A stretch of 64,000 nt of DNA from Parietaria judaica (lineage: Eukaryota > Streptophyta > Magnoliopsida > Rosales > Urticaceae): NCBI GenBank assembly GCA_954871525.1, contig OX940862.1, positions 11,118,501-11,182,500 of the forward strand, given 5' to 3'. Shown here one piece after another: positions 38,317 through 49,571 of the stretch. Position 1 is the stretch's first letter. Every line of letters begins with the position of its first letter. The position numbers and the translations under genes are program-made. Under the pieces are notes generated by a model that worked only from the letters and a program-made list of their open reading frames with translations, searched no databases and was not told the origin of the DNA.

Positions 38317-38764
38317 TGTTAAGCTCAGGATTGGAATAAAAACTAAGTTTTGTTCACGGAGATGTATATGTATATGTATATAGTTGTTGCATTCGCCTTT
38401 CGGCAAGTTGAATTTGTTTATATATATATATATATATATATATTGTTCTACATCAACTAGTTTCACAAGTTATATAATCAAGCAATAAATTTGTATTTCG
38501 TTAATATCACGATCCGTTTACAAAATCGTAAAAATAAGAAGTACTATGTGGTAATGACGTAAAATCATGTCTATACATACTCATTATGTAGGGAATTTTG
38601 TTTCTACATACCCTCTATTTTTAATTCTTTGCAAAAATATCCCTCTATTTAAAAAAAAAAAAATAAACTAATTATACCATCGAAGTGTACTTTAGTTTTA
38701 TTTTTATACCGGTGGTATTATCGGCCAATGTTATAATGCATTATCGTACAACTATATATATTCA

Positions 38765-38985
38765 GTGTAAGAACACGTGACATCATTCAGTGGCGGAACC
38801 AAGATTCGGAGACAGGGGGTTCAACCACACCCATTGACAACGTACGTCTGCTCCTGACACCATTGACCAAGTTTACATGTGTAAAGGGGCAAACAAGCAT
38901 TTGATTCCTATGGAGTTTGAATATGTAACCTCTTGTAGAGGTATGTAGTAAGTTACTACTAGGCCAAACAAGTTTGATTACATCA
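38765..38985 (-). mobile_element. tRNA-derived SINE, minus orientation
   Basis: On the minus strand it has an A box (TTGGCCTAGTAG, 38958-38969), a B-box-like TATTCAAACTCC (38911-38922), and then a body with CTTTACACATGTAAACTTGG and TTCCGCCACTG near the end. A related copy with the same order of motifs is at 55819-55960. The shared body outside the tRNA part shows they are one family. Confidence 0.6.
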
Positions 38986-39288
38986 TTTCAAATTTTAAAA
39001 CTCAAAATTGCCCCTCAGTCAAAAAGTTTAGATTATATATCATTAAGTTTAATTTTTGGCAAAAATGTGCCATACATTTTCAAAATTACCAAAGTATGAC
39101 TAACCGTCAAAGAACTTTGATTTTTTTAAGGAAATTTATTTAAAATAAGAACAGAGGATAGTATTGCCAAATTACATTCAGATGGTATATTTTTAGCAAT
39201 TTTTTAAAAATTAGAGGGTATGAAAATGAAAATTACCTAAAATTAACTATAGAGCTTGGCTTTTAAAATGAGCCAAGAGGGTTTTAGG

Positions 39289-40050
39289 TAGGGGTGAAAG
39301 CGGACCGAGTACCCGGATTTTTTTCCATACTCGGTACCCGGATCCGGATTCCGGGTTTCTTAATATTGAAACCCGGATCCGGATATTTTTCAAAACAAAC
39401 CCTAATATACGGATCCGGATTTCATGCAATTTCAATTTTAAAATAAAATTTCGCATAATAACCGGGATTTGAACTTGAATTTATATTAAAAAAGAAACTT
39501 GAAATAATTATAAACAAAGTATATATATCATACTATATCTTAAACATCTATTGCTACGTATTAATAAGCATTATATCATCCGATTTGCTAAATATAGTTA
39601 ATTATCTTGCTAGGATTGCTACACAGAGCACAAAAAAATATCCGGGATTGCTATGGATTGCTTTACATAGTACAAAAACATTTAACATCATTTTGTGCCA
39701 AGTAAAACGACATCATTTTGTACAAAACATGACTAATCCAATTAGATAAATAATGAGGTACTTTTTGGGTTAAAAAATTCTAAATATTTATATATATATA
39801 TATATATCTATATATCTATATCTATATCTATATATATCTTTAGTAAGCGGGTTTTAGTAACCTACTATCCGGGTTCCGGGGTTTTTATCCTCTAAATTCG
39901 GGACCCGGATCCGGTTTAATCCGGATGCGGTTTTTTTAATAAACTGGTTCAGGTTTAACCCGGATTAATGCGGTTCCGGTATTTTTATAATGCAGTTACG
40001 GTCCGGATGCGGTTTAAAACCCGCATTTCCGGTTTTTATTTACACCCCTA
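39289..40050. mobile_element. Non-autonomous hAT element, 762 bp, with CCGGAT-rich ends
   Basis: The ends TAGGGGTGAAA and TTTACACCCCTA are inverted repeats of about 11 bp with one mismatch. They are flanked by a perfect 8-bp target-site duplication, GTTTTAGG (39281-39288 and 40051-40058). This is the signature of the hAT superfamily. Both subterminal regions (about 39315-39425 and 39848-40035) are crowded with CCGGATCCGGAT-like units. The middle is AT-rich and includes a TATATC microsatellite (39787-39838). No transposase is encoded. Confidence 0.9.
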
Positions 40051-40608
40051 GTTTTAGGGATTGAGAATCCCACATGGATAATCTAATATATATTCTTTTA
40101 TTAAATTAATTATTGATTGATTATTACTTATTATCGTATCTAATTAAAAGATCCGAATATCAATTCTAAAGATATTATCTTCGATTACAAGTAACTTTTT
40201 AAGTATTTCTCGTTTAAGGAAACTTTTAAGTATTTTAACTATAGAGTGGAAAGCTTGCATACTTGTAATAAAACATATAGTATTTTTGTAACAAGAGGGT
40301 CGTGCTAGGACTATCATAATAGCACTAATGCACCGGATTGATTAGACTTGTTGGAAAAAGATTAATAGGACGAATAGCCTCTTAAGAAGTAGTCTTTGTG
40401 TTGCGCACTTTTAATATTCTATTTTTTGTTCGTTGTTCGCTCTTTCATCATTTTTTAACATATATTTTTAATTTAAATTTCTTTAGCTTTCTACCACCCC
40501 ATATATAAAAGGGCTAAAATATATTTAATCTATTAAAATTTTAATTTAATAAAACTATATCAAAACAACATTCAAAAATTAAAACGACATGATAATACAA
40601 CGACAATC

Positions 40609-41970
40609 TTATGAAAAACGACATGATCCTTCAACTTGCAAATGTACGGCCGACAAGAGCAAGTTATGTTTCCTTCCAACTTTTGCTTCGGCGACCTCCG
40701 TCGTGTCCACATCTTCCGGTCCCTTCCCGTCCGGGAGATTCCATTCAAAGTGGTAAAGAAGCTGCGAGAGCGCAAGCTCGACGTTAGCCAATCCAAATGA
40801 GATCCCGGGGCAGATTCTCGTCCCGGTCCCGAACGGCACGTACTCGAAGTTTGCTCCTTTGTAATCAACCAAGCTCTCAGCAAACCGCTCCGGGTTGAAG
40901 CTCTCGGCATCCGGGCCCCAGTGCTCGGGATCCCTCCCAATGGCCCACGCATTGATAACGACACTCGTTTGCACCGGGATGTCGTATCCGGCGATCACAC
41001 ATTGCCATCGGGATTCCCGGGGGAGCAACAAGGGAACAGGAGGGTGAAGCCTGAGAGTCTCGTTGATGAGCATGTGGAGATACTTCATTGCTTTGGTGTC
41101 TGATTCATTTATTGTCGTTTTTCCTCGGAGAAGTTGTCGTATTTCAGATTGCGCCTTATTCATCACCCTCGGATTCTTCATCATTTGGGCCATCGCCCAT
41201 TCCACTGTTTTTGCTGAGTTCTCAATCCCTCCACACAATATTGCCTAACTAACATATTATGAATGGTTCGTTCGTATTAAAAAAATACTTTGGTACATAT
41301 TGGGATTAATCAAATTGCCAAAATTCAAGGTCACATGTAAAGCTCATAGTAGGTAACTACTAAGCATAAAAAGATTAAAAGAAAATTTTCAAAAAGGTAA
41401 AAATTGTAAAAATAAATTTCGGAGAACTAAAAAAAAAAAAGCAGACAATCCTCTGATTTTGTAATTAAATTTCATATATGTATTTTTGTGCTTATCTCAA
41501 ATATTTTTTTATAAAAAATAATTCTTTTATATAGAAACTTAACATGCCCCTTCAAGATGATGGTTCTTTTTTTGAGCTCACTCATCTCGAAGCGAATCAT
41601 TTTATTTTTATTTTTGAACCAGTGCTCATTTTAACTCGATGGCCTCTGATACTATGTGAAATATAATAGGGTTACACATGAAACTAGTTGACTATGAGCG
41701 AAGTAACCCTAAACCGTGCTAAGTCTATATTTTTCCGTGTGGGACTTAACACTTCTCGACTAGCTAGGTTCCAAATTTCGTCCTAGGACCGATCATCGAA
41801 GAGGTTTCTCGCGCCCGATAGATACATATCAAACCCTCTGGTCGTTCAGAAGCTCAACGCCAATTGATTTCAAAGTAGAACCCTATATGGTACTTCTTGT
41901 TGGAGCGATAGAGCGGTAGCACATTCTCGTGAATTCTCTAGCTCATATCAGGGGACGAGATAACAAATTG
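40609..41970 (-). pseudogene. CYP71-type P450 (copy b): intact exon 2, decayed exon 1
   Basis: Exon 2 (40609-41244) is open for about 210 codons. It begins AILCGGIENSAKTVEW after a TAG acceptor and carries the K-helix ExxR (NETLRLHPP), FNPERF, and the heme loop FGTGTRICPG with its Cys ligand. No matching exon 1 is open. A degenerate stretch at about 41757-41970 aligns with part of exon 1 of copy d (47580-47760: CTCTGGTCGTTCAGAAGCTC, and GTTGGAGCG with GACGAGATAACA). The intron next to exon 2 is nearly identical to that of copy d. It is a segmental duplicate of d that has lost its 5' half. The I-helix motif reads GGIENS, where GGIDTS would be usual. Confidence 0.8.
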
Positions 41971-42031
41971 AATTTGTTTATATGTAATATTGTTCTACAT
42001 CAATTAGCCTTTCAAACTTATAATCAAAGCA

Positions 42032-42079
<48 letters not shown>

Positions 42080-42364
42080 CAATCTATCCTGGTTTTGAAA
42101 AGAAAAATCCCGGACCGATTTCACCCTTAGCTAAATCTCTGTCCTTAGGAACCCTCGATAGATTTAGTTACCGAGGAAATTATTGTGGTTTTTATGTAAT
42201 AGGAACGAAAATAAATATGGAATAATCACAGCAATATAAATTTATAATCAAATAACATCCTCACAAACACAATTTAAGGTTAACTTGCCCTTGTTGAAAC
42301 ACAATTTAAGGTTACTTGCCCTTTATTTCAACAATCTTGCAAGAAGCACAACGTAATGAAAATC

Positions 42365-45305
42365 TTAGGGCCTCTCAAACGGGACGGCCTTTAAGCGCAA
42401 ACCGTATTTCATCATAGTGTTTGCTCCGAAGACCTCCGTCATGTCGAGATCCTTGTCGTTGTCAGGGAGATGCCAGTCGAAGTGGTAGAGGAGCTGGGCG
42501 AGGACGAGCTCGACCTGGGCCAAGCCAAACGCCATGCCCGGGCACATCCTCCGCCCGGCCCCGAAAGGCGTGAACTCAAAGTCGGCCCCCTTGAAGTCAA
42601 CCGGGCTGTCTGCAAACCTCTCTGGCACGAAACTCTCGGCATCCTCCCAGTACTTGGGATCTCGTCCGATCGTCCAAGCGTTGACAAACACCCTTGTTTT
42701 CGTTGGGATTTCGTAGCCGCCGATCGTGCACGCCTCGCGACACTCCCGGGGGAGCAGCAAGGGGACTGTGGGGTGGAGCCTGAGGGACTCCTTGATCACC
42801 AGCTTCAGATAGGTCAGCTCACGGAGGTCCGAGTCTTCGATCGTTGACTTTTCTCCGAGATGTCGTCTGATCTCGGCTTGTGCCTTGCTCATTACTCTCG
42901 GGTTCTTCATAAGCTCCGCCATTGTCCACTCCATTGTTGTTGATGTAGTCTCAGTCCCAGCAGAAAATAAGTCCTGCCAATTAATTAAGTTATTCATTCA
43001 CATTCAATATACTCTAAAAAAAAAGACAATAGAAGGTTTATTTAAATAAAACAAGATGAGTACAGACATGTCTAAGATATTAAGATATATTATGTTAGTC
43101 TTGTTGATTTATGATTGTTTTGTGATGTCTACCATGTTACTATTTTTCTCCGCTATAAGCGAGTGTTATATTAATAAATTTTAGACGGGGTCACGACACA
43201 AGTGATTACCGGCTATTTTTTTTAAGGTAAAATTACAATAGTTTAGTTCTTCTCTCCTAGTAAGAGGGTATCCTTGAGTTTTAACTCTATTACTGCTTAT
43301 TCTATTTCAAAACAGTTACATAAATGAGATATTACATCTAGTTACTTTTTACTAGTGTTTATCTCAAATAAAATAGTATGCGAATATATTACAGTCAGTT
43401 ATCACATGGTCCTTATACTTTATTTAAATATGACCACAAATTATTGAAAAATATATTTTATTTTTTATTTTTTTTCTGCTTGCGCAAACTTCAGGCTTCG
43501 CCTCTGCATATATATAAAAGTTAAGGATAATAGCGGCAAAAGTGGCTAAAGTTAGGCCAAGTGTGCAAATAAGTGGCCAAACCGATTTAATATCGGCATA
43601 AGTAGCCAAAGTTTACCAAACCGTGGACAGTACAAATTCCATCCATTTCATGTCAACACCGTTAGTCCCGGCTCTAACTAACAATGAGGCCAAAATTATT
43701 AACGAGATTATCACTTTTTTTACAAAGTTTTTAAAACACTACCCATTTTGGTACATTTTAATACACAAAATGAGTAATATTTTTAAAAATATATTGTGGC
43801 TAAATGGGTATTTCCTTAAACAAAATTTCGGGTCTCTAACAATTAAATATATCTCAATAAAATAATATTACAAAGTCTCGATTTTAGCCTCGACTCTAAC
43901 TAACAATGTTAGGCCAACATTATTAACGAAATTTTTATTTTGTACAAACGTATTAAAACATACATATTTTAGTTCATTTTAATACACACAATGAGTAATT
44001 AAAAAAAAAAACTTGTGGCTAAATGGGTATTTTTGCTTATGGCAATATTTTTATATTTATTAGAGAAGTTTTTTGTGCTATTGATGTTGATATATTGTTT
44101 TTATTGTTCATGTAACATTTTTGAAGTTCATATAGTGTTCTTGATATTCATATATTATTTTTAATGTTGATTTTAGTATTAGTCTTCTTGATGTTCATAT
44201 CATGTTTTCATATATTGACCTAAAATCTCAAACCAATTGAAAAAATAACGATTTTAGCGCTGACGTGGCTAACGGCGTTGACATGAAATGGATGGAATTT
44301 GTACTGTCCACGGTTTGGTAAACTTTGGCTACTTATGCCGATATTAAATCGGTTTGGCCACTTATTTGCACACTTGGCCTAACTTTGGCCACTTTTGCCG
44401 CTATTATCCCTAAAAGTTATAATACTAACCGCAATGACAGCTAGTATGTTGTCGAGTGTGATCGGAACGGTGAGGTTATCGCTTTTTTGGAGCCGGAGAA
44501 GAACGTCAACGAGGTCCTCCTTTGTGTCCGCGCATTCTTGCTCGATATGCGTGTTGACGATGGCGCGAAGAATTCCATTAGTCTTGAAAAATACCTTCTC
44601 TAATTTAGCCCTAATTGGGCTGATAGCGTGCAGGAATTTCTTCGAAGGGTACATGTCCGCCATTTCAAATCCCGACGCCGCACGAGTTCCTTCCATCATG
44701 CCCGAAATCATAGCCTTGGCGTCTTCCTTGCCGACCTTGTTGCCGAACGCTGATCTGGATAACACCGAGCTCGTGAACTCCAAGAACATTTCACCGACAT
44801 TGACTGTTAAGGGCGACACGGAGCGAACGTTCTCGACGAGGATTCGAGCCTCGTCTTCTCGGATGGACGAGAATGACTTGATCCTGGGGACGCTGAGCAG
44901 CTCACTGACGCATATTTTCCGCATTTGCTTCCAGTATTCGCCGTACGGGGCGAACGCCATGTCTAGATTGCCAGTGTTGCCCACTTGAACGGCCAAGAAA
45001 TGAGGCCTCTGTGCGAAAGCGAGGTCGTGCGTCTTCATGAACTCTCACGCCATGTCCGGGGATGAGACGACGAGAGTGGAGACTTCACCCAACTTGAGGT
45101 GCATGAGAGGCCCGTATTTATGCGAAAGATCTCGGAGAGTTCGATGCGGCAATGATCCGATCAAGTTGTGTAAGTTTCCGATGATCGGAAGCTGCATCGG
45201 ACCCGGTGGTAGCCTCGGTGATGACCTTCTTTTCAAATGAAGAGAGAGCATCAATGAAAAGAGGACGATAGGAATGAGAATGATTGAGGAAAGCTGGAGC
45301 TCCAT
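42365..45305 (-). pseudogene. CYP71-type P450 (copy c), full length but with one in-frame stop
   Basis: Exon 1 is 44430-45305 and exon 2 is 42365-42973, joined in phase 0 ([13 protein letters not shown]); together 495 codons, a normal P450 length. Features: N-terminal membrane anchor ([20 protein letters not shown]), the PPGP hinge, helix C with YWKQMRKIC, I-helix AGTETT, K-helix ESLRLHP, VPERF, and heme loop [10 protein letters not shown]. Codon 87 is TGA (45045-45047, in MA-stop-EFMK). Copy a has AGA (Arg) there, so a single base change would explain it. All later sequence is open, so the stop is recent or a sequencing error. The intron holds an 887-bp Mutator-like element that ends about 20 bp from the 5' splice site. 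By family resemblance (CYP71D-like) the substrate might be a terpenoid, but that is a guess. Confidence 0.8.
43524..44410. mobile_element. Mutator-like (MULE) non-autonomous element, 887 bp, 142-bp TIRs
   Basis: The terminal inverted repeats 43524-43665 and 44269-44410 are 142 bp each and differ at only about three positions. They begin with GGATAATAGCGGCAAAAGTG after one variable base. A perfect 9-bp target-site duplication, TAAAAGTTA, flanks the element (43515-43523 and 44411-44419), which is the Mutator signature. The interior holds a diverged direct duplication (about 43668-43845 and 43898-44035, both with GACTCTAACTAACAATG or a close variant). No transposase is present. It lies in the intron of P450 copy c. 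Confidence 0.92.
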
Positions 45306-45882
45306 GGTTAGACTAGGGATAATTGGATTGAAAACTAATCTAGTTCACCGAGTTATACACACATATATATACACATTTTGTATTTCGTTTACTTTCTCTC
45401 AATTAGCTCTTAAAAAAAGTCTTACATCGTGCATATTAGTTAGTGATTAGCCTCCTAAAACGTTATGGTGTTGCACACTTCTAATTTCTTATTTTTGTTC
45501 TCCTCATTTTTTTAACATAAAGTTAAAACTAAAATTTTAAGTTTCTACATCATGTATGAGGGGTAATTTTAATTTAATAAAACTATGGAGTTGGGTGCGG
45601 GTAATCCGATCAACTCGGTGGCAAGTTATCAATAAGTTTCACATGTTATCATTAACCAATCATTATTATCATATAAAAATAAGATATCGTGCTTATAAAA
45701 TGAACACTTGTATCTAATTCTACTTAATAATATATTCACGATAGGATGTTCCTTGCACGAAGTAAATATATTCTCATTAACTAATAAGTATAATGCATGA
45801 TAAATTCAAAACCAAATAAATGAAAAATAAAAAATATTTGTTGTTGTCAGTTGTAAGATGAAACGATATTTAGTTTTCTCTT

Positions 45883-45966
45883 ATGTCTGCTTCATTTATT
45901 GTCGCTTTTTCTTCCAAAAGTTGTCGTATCGGAGTTTGTGCCTTTTGCATCACTCTTGGATTTTAT
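45883..45966 (-). pseudogene. Short P450 exon-2 fragment (copy c')
   Basis: About 84 bp (GTCTGCTTCATTTATTGTCG through AGTTGTCGTATCGG and CATCACTCTTGGATT) align with 41095-41180 of copy b, the stretch encoding KAQSEIRQLLRGKTTINESD. It is an isolated remnant between copies c and d. Confidence 0.7.
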
Positions 45967-46135
45967 GGTTCATATTTCATGAAATCTTTAGTATTAAAAT
46001 TTAAAGATACTTTAAACGAAAATCTTGGTCAAGTGTAAACAAGTTAGACAAGATCTATCAATATTATCAGTTCCGTGTCATTCAAAACAACATTCCAAAG
46101 TGAAACGACAATTTACTGACAAACGACATGTTTCT

Positions 46136-47995
46136 TCAACTAGCAAATGGTATGGCCAACAAGAGCAGCTTGTGTTTCCTTCCAACGCTTGCTCCGGCGA
46201 CCTCACTCACGTCCACATCTTCCGGTTCCATCCCGGCTGGGAGGTTCCAGTCGAAGTGGTAAAGTAGCTGCGAGAGCGCAAGCTCGATGTTAGCCAATCC
46301 GAACGAGATTCCCGGGCAGGTTCTCATCCCGGCCCCGAACGGAATGTATTCAAAGTTTGCTCCTTTGTAATTATAATTGACCAAGCCCTCAGCAAACCGT
46401 TCCGGGTTGAAGCTCTCGGCATCCGGGCCCCAGTGCTCGGGATCCCTCCCAATGGCCCAAGCGTTGACAACGACCCTAGTTTGCGCTGGGATATCGTATC
46501 CGGCTATCACACATTGCGATCGGGATTCCCGGGGGAGCAACAAGGGAACAGGAGGGTGAAGCCGGAGAGTCTCGTTGATGAGCATGTGGAGATACTTCAT
46601 CGCTTTGATGTCTGATTCGTTTATTGCCGTTTTTCCTCGGAGAAGTTGTCGTATTTCAGATTGCGCCTTTTGCATTAATCTCGGATTCTTCATCATTTCG
46701 GCCATCGCCCATTCCACTGTTTTTGCCGAGTTCTCAATCCCTCCACACAATATTGCCTAACATATTATGAATGGTTCGTTAGTATTAAAAAAAATACTTT
46801 GGTACATATTGGGATTAATCAAATTGCCAAAAATCAAGGTCACTTGTAAAGCTCATAGACCATAGTAGGTAACTATTAAGCATAAAAAGAGTAAAGAAAG
46901 TTTTAAAGAAGGTGAAAATTGTAAAAATAAATTTAGGAGAATTAAAAAAAATTAATTAGGCGGACAATCGCTCTAATTTTGTAATTAACTTGTCGCGTAA
47001 TCGACTATTATTCGCGATATGTTATAATACATTGGTATATAACAAACATAAAGTTATTTTGGAAATATGAAGCTACCCGAAAAGGAATATGTTAGTATTT
47101 ATTTAATTCCGATAGGTCTAGTAATTTCTGAATACTAAAAAAACGTAAGTTGGCGACTAAAATCGTTGCGACTAGTAATTTCGACGTCTAACGAGCGGAT
47201 ATTTCAGTCGCTAATATTTTAGCTATTCGGTCGCCAACATTAAATAAATAAAGAAACTAATTTATATGAAATATAAAATTATTATGAACTTACCATAATA
47301 ACATCTTTGACATCGTCGTTTGTTAGAGGAATATCGAAGTCGTTAATCTTCTTAATTTTCAGAACAAGATCAACAAGATCTTCACTTCCAAATACTTTTG
47401 ACACGTGCTTATTGATTATACTTTGCAAAGCCTGGTCGCTTTCGTCTTCCATTCCCGAACGCAACGCCGCCAAATCCCTCTCCCAATCGTCACCAAACGC
47501 AGATCTCGACATTATCGCGCTCATCAACTCGTGAAGCCTCTGCGAGAGGTTGATCATCGGAGTTGACACCGATAAGGATCGAATCTTCTCAACTAGGTTC
47601 CGGATTTCATCCTCTCGAACACGAGAGAAAGATCGGACCCTCTCGTCGTTCAGAAGCTCAAGCATGCAGATTTTTTTCGTTGGAGCGGAAGAGAAGTGGT
47701 CGTGAGTTCTCGTGAACTCTCTTGCCATGTCGGAAGACGAGATAACGAGAGTGGAGGCTCGCCCCATTTTGAGGTGCATGAGAGGTCCGTATCTTCGTGA
47801 AAGATCTCGGAGGGCTAGGTGTGGTGACGAGCCGATCAAGTTGTGTAGGTTTCCGATGATCGGAAGCTTCGTCGGACCCGGTGGTAGCTTTCGATGAGAC
47901 GGCGAAAGTTGAATTTTCAATCTTTGGAAGAAACGGAAGGCATAAACAATGACGAAAATGGCAATTTTGAGTGATGGGTGAAAAGAGAAGCCCAT
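46136..47995 (-). pseudogene. CYP71-type P450 (copy d), open frame but internally deleted
   Basis: Exon 1 is 47294-47995 and exon 2 is 46136-46756; the joined frame is open for about 440 residues, against about 500 in the family. It has the anchor (IAIFVIVYAFRFF), [21 protein letters not shown]-helix NETLRLHPP, FNPERF, and heme loop FGAGMRTCPG. Exon 1 has lost about 30 residues between THDHF and KKICML, removing the helix-C WxxxR motif that contacts the heme propionate (YWKQMRKIC in copy c), and some more around GMEDESDQAL. The deletions keep the frame, so a protein could be made, but normal P450 activity is doubtful. The I-helix reads GGIENS, as in copy b. The alternative is a gene with an unusual structure and an unseen extra exon. 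Confidence 0.7.
47149..47240. repeat. Small inverted-repeat element in copy d intron
   Basis: GTTGGCGAC at the left and GTCGCCAAC at the right form inverted ends. Inside are further TTGCGACTA and AGTCGCTAA-like inverted pieces. It resembles a fragment of a TIR-type MITE. No target-site duplication was determined. Confidence 0.4.
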
Positions 47996-49571
47996 TGTGT
48001 AATAATAATAAGTTTATGAAGAAGCTTCTTATTATTATGAAACCTTTTAGGTTTTATGCAATCTTGAACAATATTTTAAAAACATGACAAAATAACCCTT
48101 TAAAATTCACTATTTGTCATTTAAACCCCTAAGTTTTAATAATTAGAAATTTTAATTATTTCAATTGTCGGAAATTGTCCGAAAGTGTTTGAAATTTCGG
48201 AGAGTTTAAAATTGAAATAGCTTTTAACTGTTAAAATTTTGGAACTTATTTTGATAAATGGTAAAGCATGAGGGGCTACTTTGTTAAATTTTCTACTAGA
48301 ATTAATAATTGTATTGTATGTTTTCACGTTATGCCCATATTTCTTCAAACAATCTTACAAAAAACAGCACGATCTAGATTGTTTGACAATTTCAACTAGA
48401 ATATTTTGGAGCAATTTATATAAATATATAATATATAGTAAAAGCTGTCATATAATATGGCTTGAGTTATTTAATGAAAAGCGATTGTATATACAATTTT
48501 TAATCAGCTTTTATCATGATTAGATAGCTAATTGATATTTGTAATTCCTGAGCCCACGTTGATAAATATTTTATCCGAAGTCCCTCTATCATGCTAGAAA
48601 TATGTCTTTTAGGATATATAATATACAGCATAAGTTCGGAAATTATCCAAATCGAAGAAATATATAATCAAAAGATGGAAGCCTGACATGTTGCATGTAA
48701 GTATGACATATTTAATGATGATCACCAATGATATGTTAAGAGTTTTTTTTTTTTCCTTTTTCCCCGCAAATCCTTGCGCCATATTCGGAGACAAGACGGT
48801 GAGAATGGAGGCTACGCCCAATTTGCGGCCCGTATTTTCGTGAAAGATCTCGGTTTGTAAAGTTATGGTCCCAATCGACCAAGTTGTAAGACTGTAAGTT
48901 TCCGTTGATCCGACCGGACCCGAGATGCAGAGATAGTAAGTTGAATTTGTTCATATGTAAGTCTTCATCAATAAATTTTACAACTTGTCACCAATAGTTT
49001 TGTACTTGGTTTCCCTATCCTCTCTGAATAAACATAGATTAAATGTTAAGTGTAGTCTTACATCATGTGATGATCATCTAAGATAATTATAAGCATATCA
49101 AAATGTGATTAACATTGTATTTAATTCTACTTAATGTATGCTAAGATATTCATTGTATGATACTCTTGAGAGAGGTTAGGGAAGTGTGGTGCTATAAAAA
49201 CAATTTTTATAGTTAGGATGTTCCTTGAGCCAACATTATGTACGATAAATTCAGATCCGAAAAAATGAAATATTAAAGATTTCTCAAAAAAACTTTAACT
49301 CAGATGACACGTTTAACTTTAAAGTTCTTGCCAATTCTCTTTCTTACCGATCGGAATGGTGACATATCCATACACCGGCGAGTGGGACGCCGGAGACAAC
49401 AGGAATGAATGTCAGTCCAGTACGATAATTTAAGGTTACCGGTGATCGGTTGAATTGAGAAAGTGATTTATATTATCTCTGAAAATCAGCATTACGATAT
49501 GAGAATTAGAAATGTGAATACAATCATATAGGACCATATTCCTAAGCAAAATTGGATAAAATATAAGTAGA
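47996..49571. other. Intergenic, with the distal P450 remnant
   Basis: AT-rich DNA with one recognisable gene-derived piece, the P450 fragment at 48740-48955. No other gene was seen. Confidence 0.6.
48740..48955 (-). pseudogene. Degenerate P450 N-terminal fragment (copy e)
   Basis: On the minus strand, pieces in more than one frame match the start of copies c and d: GNLQSYNLV (for GNLHNLIG), [11 protein letters not shown], then GVASILTVLSPNMAQGF (for [17 protein letters not shown]). The frame breaks after KYGP. It marks the upstream edge of the P450 array. Confidence 0.7.

Larger units (their letters stand above)
38317..40608. other. Intergenic within the P450 cluster; two mobile elements
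   Basis: It contains a TA-rich microsatellite (38418-38442), a SINE-like unit (38765-38985) and the hAT element 39289-40050. The part from 40200 to 40600 resembles 45400-45560, which lies at the equivalent place next to copy d, so it belongs to the duplicated block. Confidence 0.6.

Noticed and set aside
37350..48955. P450 array as part of a biosynthetic gene cluster
   Set aside because: No terpene synthase, transferase or other pathway gene lies within the window, and the P450 copies are damaged.
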